A stretch of DNA of 64,000 nt from NCBI GenBank assembly GCA_949743955.1, contig CATJVQ010000022.1, forward strand, positions 1 to 64,000. The letters run 5' to 3'. The stretch's first letter is position 1. Each line of letters begins with the position of its first letter. The notes beneath the pieces are model-generated. The model worked only from the letters and a program-made list of their open reading frames with translations, was not told the DNA's origin and searched no databases. This DNA is from an uncultured Oscillospiraceae bacterium (GTDB lineage: Bacteria; Bacillota; Clostridia; Oscillospirales; Ruminococcaceae). Positions 46,498 through 52,959 of this stretch are shown here, piece after piece. Both the position numbers and the translations under genes were made by a program.

Positions 46498-47406
46498 ATG
46501 AAAAAATTTTTGAACTTTGGTTCCCTGAATATTGATAATGTTTACAGTGTGGATCACTTTGTTCAGGCGGGAGAAACCCTCGCTCCGTTTTCGTTTGAGA
46601 TGTTTCCCGGAGGAAAGGGGTTAAATCAGTCGATTGCGCTTGCGCGTTCCGGGGCGGAGGTCTGGCACGCGGGAAGAGTGGGACCGGACGGAGAGTGGCT
46701 GGTCAAGCTGCTCGCGGAAAGCGGTGTGCACGCGGAGGAAATCGACCGGACAGGGAAACGCAGCGGGCATGCGGTCATCCAGGTCAACCCGCAGGGGCAG
46801 AACTGCATCCTGCTCGACGGCGGGGCGAATATGCAGATTCCGGAGAGCTATATCGAAACATCGCTTGCGCCGTTTGGGCGCGGCGACTGCCTGGTGCTGC
46901 AAAACGAAGTGAATTCCCTGCCGGAAATCATCCGCCGTGCGGCCCAAAGGGGGATGGATATCGCGCTGAACCCTTCGCCAATTACGGACGAATTATATGC
47001 GATGGATTTTTCTGCTGTCACTTGGCTGATACTCAACGACCTCGAGGGAGAGGCGCTCACAGGGGAACAGCAGCCGCAGGAAATGGCGCGGGCGCTGCTG
47101 GCGCGGTATCCGCATATGCGGATCGTGCTGACGATGGGCAGCGCCGGCGTGCTGTACCGGGATGCGCAGGAAAGCCACACGCACGGGATTTTCCATGTGC
47201 CTGTTGTGGATACCACCGGGGCGGGGGACACATTCACCGGCTACTTTCTCTCCGCTGTGGTCGGGCAGCGCCCTGTGGCCGAAGCGCTGCGGATCGCCTC
47301 CGCCGCGTCCGCCATTGCCGTTTCACATAAGGGAGCGGCCGTGTCCATCCCCACGAGCGAAGAGGTAAAACGTTTTTTAAGTACGTGTGAAGAAAACAGA
47401 GGCTGA
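46498..47406 (+). CDS. rbsK: ribokinase-like PfkB-family sugar kinase
   Basis: A 302-residue carbohydrate kinase. It has the PfkB motifs: N-terminal FPGGKGLNQSIALARSGA (substrate side) and C-terminal DTTGAGDTFTGYF (catalytic Asp and anion hole). Ribose is the most likely substrate given rbsD, but related pentoses or rare hexoses are possible. Start is ATG 46498, eight bases after GAAAGGA; the ATG at 46489 touches that site. Confidence 0.87.
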   Translation: MKKFLNFGSLNIDNVYSVDHFVQAGETLAPFSFEMFPGGKGLNQSIALARSGAEVWHAGRVGPDGEWLVKLLAESGVHAEEIDRTGKRSGHAVIQVNPQGQNCILLDGGANMQIPESYIETSLAPFGRGDCLVLQNEVNSLPEIIRRAAQRGMDIALNPSPITDELYAMDFSAVTWLILNDLEGEALTGEQQPQEMARALLARYPHMRIVLTMGSAGVLYRDAQESHTHGIFHVPVVDTTGAGDTFTGYFLSAVVGQRPVAEALRIASAASAIAVSHKGAAVSIPTSEEVKRFLSTCEENRG

Positions 47407-47440
47407 CAAAAAACTCCCCGGATTCTTGTGGCAAAACGAC

Positions 47441-47496
47441 CTTTACGAAACAAAGTTAATCAATTATTGTGTTAGACAGGGTTCTATGCAATAATT
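47441..47496 (+). promoter_or_regulatory. candidate second LacI site and 8-bp inverted repeat
   Basis: In the 108-bp gap before the dehydrogenase gene, CTTTACGAAACA (47441-47452) repeats the word overlapping the 45288 palindrome. Ten bases on, AATTATTG (47462-47469) and CAATAATT (47489-47496) form a perfect 8-bp repeat just before AAAGGAGG. The site may allow separate control of the last three genes. Confidence 0.45.
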
Positions 47497-47514
47497 AAAG
47501 GAGGATGCAAAATC

Positions 47515-48477
47515 ATGAAAGCAGATGCCATCTGGGTTGTGGAGCCCAACAAAATCGAAATCCGTCCGGTCGAAATGGAAGATCCCAAGTATGACGAGGT
47601 TCAGGTGGAGGTCAAGGCCTGCGGCGTCTGCGCATGGGATTCCTACCTTTACCAGGGGATCAGCGCTCCCAGCCCGATTCCCTATGTGATCGGCCATGAG
47701 GGTGTGGGGATTGTCAGCAAAATCGGCGCCGGAGTGACCAGTGTCAAGGTGGGGGACAAGGTATTCTGTGCCAGTGGCGGCAACGCGATGATGGCACAGT
47801 ATACGAACCTTTCGCAGGACAGTGTCGCCAGGATTCCCGATGATACGGAGGACTGGGCCGCCTGGGTGGCTGAGCCTACGGTCTGTGTAGTTAACCTGCT
47901 GTATAAAACCGCCATCGAGCCGGGCGATCATGTTGTCCTCGTCGGCGCAGGATATATGGGTCTGCTGACCATCATGGGGCTGCAGGCCGAACCCTATGGG
48001 GAACTGACAGTTTTTGAGAAACGTGCCGACCGGCGTGAGCTGGCAAAGAAGTATGGCGCAAAGGAAGTCCTCGATCCGGATTCTCCCGAGGGAGAGGCGC
48101 GCGTGCAGGAGATTATCCGCGGCGGCGGGGCCGATGTGGTCATTGATTTTGCGGCTTCCGATTCCGGGTATGAGCTCGCGACGCGGATGCTCCGCTCGAG
48201 CGCCGGGAAATTTACCTTGGGCACCTGGCACCGCCACGCGAAGGCGTTTGACGGCACGCAGTGGCATCTGGGCGGCGTGACGGTTCTGAACCTGGCTCCC
48301 GGCAGCAACATCCATTTCCGCGAGCTGATTCCGCGCACGGCGGCCCTGATTCGGCGCGGCGTCTACTGTCCCGGCGAGCTTGTCACACATGTAGCCGATT
48401 ATCATGAGGCGGATCCGGTCTTCTTAAAATCCATTGACAAGTCGGACGGTTATCTTAAGGGCGTTATTACCTTCTGA
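47515..48477 (+). CDS. medium-chain zinc-type dehydrogenase in the sugar regulon
   Basis: A 320-residue NAD(P)-dependent dehydrogenase. Catalytic-site elements are CGVCAWDS and GHEGVG, with the Rossmann motif VGAGYMGLLT. As with the other dehydrogenase in this island, the structural zinc Cys set is missing (VFCASGGNAMMAQYTN). Possible role: oxidation or reduction at C2/C3 of the sugar. It lies between rbsK and alsE, 15 bp before the latter. Confidence 0.85.
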   Translation: MKADAIWVVEPNKIEIRPVEMEDPKYDEVQVEVKACGVCAWDSYLYQGISAPSPIPYVIGHEGVGIVSKIGAGVTSVKVGDKVFCASGGNAMMAQYTNLSQDSVARIPDDTEDWAAWVAEPTVCVVNLLYKTAIEPGDHVVLVGAGYMGLLTIMGLQAEPYGELTVFEKRADRRELAKKYGAKEVLDPDSPEGEARVQEIIRGGGADVVIDFAASDSGYELATRMLRSSAGKFTLGTWHRHAKAFDGTQWHLGGVTVLNLAPGSNIHFRELIPRTAALIRRGVYCPGELVTHVADYHEADPVFLKSIDKSDGYLKGVITF

Positions 48478-48492
48478 CGGAAAGGAAACCAA

Positions 48493-49197
48493 GTGAAAGA
48501 AAGAACCCCAGAGGAACCAATCTTTTCCCCTTCGCTGATGTGCATGGATCTGCGGTATGTCGCCGGACAGATGGAAATTCTGAACCGGCACTGCGATGTA
48601 TATCATGTCGACATCATGGACGGGCATTTCGCCAAAAATATTGCGCTTTCTCCGGCTTTTGTTTCGGTCGTGCGGTCGCTGACCAGCCTTCCTGTCGACG
48701 CACACCTCATGGTCACGCAGCCGGGAGATTATATTGACGCGCTGGCCGCTGCGGGAGCGTCGGTGATCACCGTCCATGCGGAGACCATCGGGACGGAGGC
48801 GTTTCGCACTATCCGGCGGATTCAGGCCGCGGGATGCCAGGTCGGCGTGGCCCTGTGTCCGGCAACGCCGCTGGCAATGGCGGAGAGCTATCTTGGGTAT
48901 GTGGATGTCCTGACCATCATGACGGTCGACGTGGGGTATGCCGGACAGCCGTTCATCCCCGAGATGGTGGAAAAAATCCGCCTCGCGGCCGCGCTGCGGC
49001 AGGAGCGGGGGCACCATTACGTCATCCAGAGCGACGGTGCAAACAACCCGGCGACATATCGTGCGCTCTACGGGGCGGGAACAAGGATGTTCGTCATGGG
49101 TTCGAGCGGCCTGTTCCGGCCCGGTGTACCGCTGGAGGAAGCGTATGAGGCGATGCGGCGGGATTTTGGAGAGGCTGTCGGAATACAGGAAACCTGA
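48493..49197 (+). CDS. alsE: D-allulose-6-phosphate 3-epimerase (AlsE-like, RPE family)
   Basis: A 234-residue TIM-barrel epimerase. The opening FSPSLMCMDL, the metal site VDIMDGHF and HLMVTQP, and MTVDVGYAGQPFIPEM match E. coli AlsE better than ordinary ribulose-phosphate epimerase. It would turn allulose-6-P into fructose-6-P. GTG 48493 is the start, six bases after AAAGGA. It is 13 bp before rpiB. Confidence 0.85.
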   Translation: MKERTPEEPIFSPSLMCMDLRYVAGQMEILNRHCDVYHVDIMDGHFAKNIALSPAFVSVVRSLTSLPVDAHLMVTQPGDYIDALAAAGASVITVHAETIGTEAFRTIRRIQAAGCQVGVALCPATPLAMAESYLGYVDVLTIMTVDVGYAGQPFIPEMVEKIRLAAALRQERGHHYVIQSDGANNPATYRALYGAGTRMFVMGSSGLFRPGVPLEEAYEAMRRDFGEAVGIQET

Positions 49198-49210
49198 AAG
49201 GGGGAGGCCG

Positions 49211-49675
49211 ATGATTGCGCTGGGAAGCGACCATGTGGGAATCGAGCTCAAACGCTCGGTGATGGAGCTGCTCAAAGAAAAGGGCATTGATTTCCGGGAT
49301 TATGGAACCTACACTGAGGAGCGGTGCAATTACCCTGAATATGCGTTGTCTGCGGCGAAAGCGGTACAAAGCGGCGAATGTGAAAGAGGAATTCTCTGCT
49401 GTGGAACAGGTGTGGGGATTTCCATTGCGGCCAACAAGGTGAAGGGAATTCGCTGTGTCTGCTGCAGCGATCCCTACTCAGCCCTCCTCTCCCGAGAGCA
49501 TAACGACACCAACATGCTGGCGATGGGGAGCCGGGTGGTGGGTGCCGATCTGGCAAAGATGATTGTCGACGCCTGGCTTGGCGGTGTATTTGAAGGCGGC
49601 CGGCATGCGGTTCGTGTCGCGCAGATCGCCGAAATCGAGACAACAGGAACTATCAAAATGGAGATCTCCTTATAA
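49211..49675 (+). CDS. rpiB: ribose/allose-6-phosphate isomerase RpiB
   Basis: A 154-residue RpiB-type isomerase. The catalytic Cys is in CCGTGVGISIAANK and the His in SREHNDTN. RpiB enzymes act on ribose-5-P and, in the allose pathway, on allose-6-P. The start is ATG 49211 after GGGGGAGG; longer frames back to 48938 lie within alsE. It closes the operon before a strong terminator. Confidence 0.93.
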   Translation: MIALGSDHVGIELKRSVMELLKEKGIDFRDYGTYTEERCNYPEYALSAAKAVQSGECERGILCCGTGVGISIAANKVKGIRCVCCSDPYSALLSREHNDTNMLAMGSRVVGADLAKMIVDAWLGGVFEGGRHAVRVAQIAEIETTGTIKMEISL

Positions 49676-49730
49676 CCCGCTTTTTCACAAACAGTCCAAT
49701 CTTGCCCTCACATAGAAAAGTAAAATAAGA

Positions 49731-49764
49731 AAATGAGCATGTCCAAAGGACATGCTCATTTTTT
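49731..49764. terminator. bidirectional terminator after rpiB
   Basis: AAATGAGCATGTCC / GGACATGCTCATTT with a three-base loop followed by T, lying 55 bp after rpiB and 5 bp from the end of the converging PHP gene. Confidence 0.92.
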
Positions 49765-49769
49765 GCGTC

Positions 49770-50498
49770 TTATTCCGCTCCGGCGAGTCCGGAGCGCAGC
49801 GCTTCAAAGAGGCTGTTGATGCTGCACGCCGCCAGATCCAGCGTGTATACGGGCTCGGCGATGTCCCAGAGGTAGTGAGCGTCGGAGCTGGTGAGAACGC
49901 CGCGGTCGCCGATGAGATTCCGGCTGCTGTCCTTAGCGAAGAAAGCATCCGGATTCTTCACCTCCACGACGGGGAACCCGCACTCCGGCGGGATGCTCCC
50001 GAGATTTGCCAGCACGCTGTATGCACTCTTGTCGACATGCGCCGGAAACGCGAAGCCGCCGAACTCCGCCGCCATACGCCCCGCGTCGGTGATGGGGATG
50101 CTTGTCGCGTTGATGAGGAGCTTCTGCTCTGTCCCGACAGGCTCATCCTCTGCGTTCAGGATGAGCTGCTCGCCGAAGATGGCCGGCCGGTTGTCGATGG
50201 CGGGCAGGCATTCATAGACAGCTTCATCGAACCGGAGCGCCGCCTCGACATTCGGGAAGAGGCAGACGACATGGACCTCCTCCGCCGTTGTCAGTTCCAT
50301 CCCGGGAATACCGAGGAGGCCGCTCTGCCTGGCCGCCTCGATAAACGCCGGGCAGTTGCGGCAGGTGTTGTGATCCGTGAGCGCCACAAGGTCGAGCCCC
50401 TTGAGAATCGCCATGCCGACAATGTTGTTCGGCGTCATGTCATTGTCTCCGCACGGGGAGAGGCAGGAGTGCAGATGCAGATCGTAGCTAAGCTTCAT
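49770..50498 (-). CDS. PHP-domain metal-dependent phosphoesterase
   Basis: A 242-residue PHP-domain protein. Metal-ligand motifs are YDLHLHSCLSP, LVALTDHNTC, PGMELTT, FPAHVDKS and SSDAHYL. Members hydrolyse nucleotides or phosphates (for example 3',5'-bisphosphonucleosides), but this subgroup is found beside hydrogenase-like genes and its substrate is unknown. It overlaps the preceding DRTGG gene by 11 bases. Confidence 0.87.
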   Translation of the reverse strand: MKLSYDLHLHSCLSPCGDNDMTPNNIVGMAILKGLDLVALTDHNTCRNCPAFIEAARQSGLLGIPGMELTTAEEVHVVCLFPNVEAALRFDEAVYECLPAIDNRPAIFGEQLILNAEDEPVGTEQKLLINATSIPITDAGRMAAEFGGFAFPAHVDKSAYSVLANLGSIPPECGFPVVEVKNPDAFFAKDSSRNLIGDRGVLTSSDAHYLWDIAEPVYTLDLAACSINSLFEALRSGLAGAE

Positions 50499-50829
50499 TA
50501 CAGTACCTGTCGATGGCGCGGGCCGTCTCGTAGACAGGCTTCTCCGTCGCGAGCAGGACTACGCCCTGCTGCTCCGCCCGGGCGGTGACAGTCTCGTCAA
50601 TCGCCATCCCCTCGGCCACCACCACGCACGCCAGGTCGCACAGCACTGCGACAGCCACCGTGTTTAAATTCGCCATCACTGTCACCCACACGCCATCCGC
50701 CGGCGCGCGGCCCATCACAATGGAGAGCAGATCACAGCAGTACAGCCGCCCGTTTACTTCCCGCTGCAAGCTGTCCCCGCCGCAGACGATGCGCAGATCC
50801 AATTTCTGCGCTATCTGTTCGACTGTCAT
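50488..50829 (-). CDS. DRTGG-domain protein (second copy)
   Basis: A 113-residue single-domain protein (MTVEQIAQKLDLRIVCGGDS ... VTVMANLNTVAVAVLCDLACVVVAEG). DRTGG domains are thought to bind ligands, and adenosine nucleotides have been suggested. Its ATG overlaps the hydrogenase-like gene's stop (ATGA) and its end overlaps the PHP gene, so the three are translationally coupled. The DRTGG motif itself is degenerate. Confidence 0.72.
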   Translation of the reverse strand: MTVEQIAQKLDLRIVCGGDSLQREVNGRLYCCDLLSIVMGRAPADGVWVTVMANLNTVAVAVLCDLACVVVAEGMAIDETVTARAEQQGVVLLATEKPVYETARAIDRYCNEA

Positions 50830-52106
50830 TTCTTCTCGTCCTCCCCTTTCTGTGCATACAGCTTCTCCCGCATCCGGTAGATGCAGTCGTCCTCGCTGGC
50901 GAACCCGCGCACCACGTCCTCCGCGAGGGCACGGCAGGTCGGCGCGCCGCACGAGCCGCAGTCCAGCCCCGGCAGGCTCGCCTCTATTTCCTGCATGCGC
51001 ATCATTTTTTCCATCGCCTTGCCGAGGTCCGCGTCCAGCTCCATCACCGGCTGGTACTCCACCATCTGGTCGTACTTGACCTCTCTGGGGACCTCGTCCC
51101 CAATATGGTTGCAGCTCACGGGCAGGTATTTGCGGATGCGCTTGAGCTTCGCCTTGGCGACATATGGGTTCTCCACATTGAGCACCCCTCCCACGCACCC
51201 GGCGCTGCACGCGTTGAGCTCCACAAAGTCGAGGTCCGTAAACTTATCGTCCTCCAGATCCTCGAGCACTTTGATGACATTTTCAATCCCGTCCGCCGCC
51301 AGATACCGGTCGTTGAGGAGGGCGGCCGCCTCGCCGCCCGAGGATCCCCACCCGAGGCCCATGCGCCCGGACGAAGCGAGCTCCTCCGGCGCCTTCACCT
51401 GCTTCATGAGCCGGATGAGCTTCGGGTAAACGTCCCGGACCGCGACCACAGCGTCCACCGCCGACACCTTTGACCCCATCGGGCGCTTAACCGCTGTCAC
51501 CTTTGCAGGGCAGGGGGAGATGAACACGACCCCGATCTCCGCCGCGGGCCGCCCCGTGCGCGCGGCGGCCTCCCTTTTCGCCATCCTCGCCGCCACCTCA
51601 ATAGGGGCGCAGAGCGGCAGCACATGGGGGATGAGCTCCGGAAAGCGCACCTGGATGAGCCTGAGCACCGCCGGACACGCCGAGGAAATCACCGGCCTTA
51701 CGACCATACCGCCGCTCATCATGTGGCGCGTGGCATCCGAGACAATCTCCGCCGCGCGCGCGACCTCGAACACCTCGTCGAAGCCCATCATCCGGATGGC
51801 CTCGAGAAGGATGTCCACATCGTCGAGGTTATTGAACTGCCCGTACAAAGCGGGGGCGGGGAGGGCTATTTTATAGGGGAATGCGTCTATGGCGCTTAAC
51901 GGATCGAAGATCGCCTGCTTGGCGTGGTGCGGGCAGACCCGGATGCACTCCCCGCAGTCGATGCAGCGCTCCTTGATGATCTTCGCTTTCCCGTCCCGCA
52001 CGCGGATCGCTTCGGTCGGACAGCGCTTGACGCAGTGCGTGCAGCCCTTACACGCATCGCTGTCCAGCGTCACCGAGTGGAAATAGGCTTCCATATCCGA
52101 CTTCAC
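50826..52106 (-). CDS. HydS-like putative sensory [FeFe]-hydrogenase
   Basis: A ~426-residue iron-sulfur protein. From the GTG start: two 4Fe-4S ferredoxin motifs (CKGCTHCVKRC and CIDCGECIRVC), then the H-cluster domain with motif 1 SSACPAV (Ala143, Cys144), motif 2 ISPCPAK (Cys199) and motif 3 NACSAGCVGG (Cys300, Cys304), and a C-terminal Fes-type 4Fe-4S site (DCGSCGAPTC). The cluster-ligand Cys are kept, but the proton-transfer Cys of TSCCP is Ala, as in the sensory hydrogenase of Thermotoga. GTG 52106 follows AAGGAAAGG; ATG 52130 has no site. Confidence 0.8.
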   Translation of the reverse strand: MKSDMEAYFHSVTLDSDACKGCTHCVKRCPTEAIRVRDGKAKIIKERCIDCGECIRVCPHHAKQAIFDPLSAIDAFPYKIALPAPALYGQFNNLDDVDILLEAIRMMGFDEVFEVARAAEIVSDATRHMMSGGMVVRPVISSACPAVLRLIQVRFPELIPHVLPLCAPIEVAARMAKREAAARTGRPAAEIGVVFISPCPAKVTAVKRPMGSKVSAVDAVVAVRDVYPKLIRLMKQVKAPEELASSGRMGLGWGSSGGEAAALLNDRYLAADGIENVIKVLEDLEDDKFTDLDFVELNACSAGCVGGVLNVENPYVAKAKLKRIRKYLPVSCNHIGDEVPREVKYDQMVEYQPVMELDADLGKAMEKMMRMQEIEASLPGLDCGSCGAPTCRALAEDVVRGFASEDDCIYRMREKLYAQKGEDEKK

Positions 52107-52119
52107 CGGCCTTTCCTTT

Positions 52120-52545
52120 TTACCCGGCATGATTGAAAACGGACATCCGTACCGTTGTCCCCACGCCCAGCGTGCTTTCCACGGTCATTTCGTCCGTGTA
52201 TTTTTTCATGTTCGGCAGGCCCATCCCGGCCCCAAAGCCAAGGTTGCGCACTTCCTCCGGCGCCGTGGAATAACCGGCCTGCATCGCGCGCTCGATGTCC
52301 GCGATGCCGGGGCCCTCATCCGCGAGTACCATGTCCACGCGATCGGGCGCGACATCCACCGTGATCTCCCCGCCGTGCGCATGGATGACCATGTTGATTT
52401 CGCCCTCATACATCGCAATCGCCACCCGGCGGATGACGTCCGGGTTCATGCCGATCTGCTTGAGCGTCTTCTTCACCGCACTTGAGGCCTCACCCGCGCG
52501 GGTAAAATCGTCCGGTGGGACGACGTAATGCAATGTGACCGCCAC
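52120..52545 (-). CDS. anti-sigma-type ATPase (HATPase_c, RsbW-like)
   Basis: A 141-residue single GHKL ATPase domain: N-box AMYEGEINMVIHAHG, G1 DEGPGI and G2 GFGAGMGLPNM. It lacks a histidine-kinase part, so it resembles RsbW/SpoIIAB switch kinases that bind a sigma factor or phosphorylate a partner. The GTG start overlaps the preceding stop (TAGTG). Partner unknown; the flanking DRTGG and hydrogenase-like proteins are candidates. Confidence 0.82.
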   Translation of the reverse strand: MAVTLHYVVPPDDFTRAGEASSAVKKTLKQIGMNPDVIRRVAIAMYEGEINMVIHAHGGEITVDVAPDRVDMVLADEGPGIADIERAMQAGYSTAPEEVRNLGFGAGMGLPNMKKYTDEMTVESTLGVGTTVRMSVFNHAG

Positions 52546-52895
52546 TACACCTTACACCCGCCTTTCAAGCCGCCTTCATAGAGCAGTCCGCAGGCAGTGA
52601 ACATCCGGAACTTGGTGCTCATCACCACGATAGAGCGCTCCTTGGCCAGCTCAATCATATCCTCATTCGGCCTCTTTCCGCGCACGAAGACGATGCACAC
52701 CATGTCCATCATCTCCGCTGTGCGGATGACCTGCGGATTGACAAGCCCCGTCAGCAGCACGGACTGCTCCTTGACATAGGCGAGCACGTCGCTCATCATG
52801 TCGCTGCCGCAGGCGGTCTGCACCTCGCGGCCGAGATGCTCCTCCCCGCAGAGCAGGTCCGCTCTGAGGATTCTCTGGATGTCCTGCACATTCAT
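52545..52895 (-). CDS. DRTGG-domain protein (first copy)
   Basis: A 116-residue DRTGG-type protein (MNVQDIQRILRADLLCGEEH ... ACGSDMMSDVLAY ... MVCIVFVRGKRPNEDMIELA). It opens the sensory cassette, 64 bp after the CinA-SpoIID gene, with a GGAGGAAAAGC ribosome site. The conserved core GSDMMSDVL is characteristic of DRTGG proteins located beside [FeFe]-hydrogenase genes in Clostridia. Confidence 0.78.
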   Translation of the reverse strand: MNVQDIQRILRADLLCGEEHLGREVQTACGSDMMSDVLAYVKEQSVLLTGLVNPQVIRTAEMMDMVCIVFVRGKRPNEDMIELAKERSIVVMSTKFRMFTACGLLYEGGLKGGCKV

Positions 52896-52959
52896 ATGCT
52901 TTTCCTCCTTTATTTGTTTAAAGGCATTCTGCTATACAGTTACGTTTCCGTGCCGCAGA

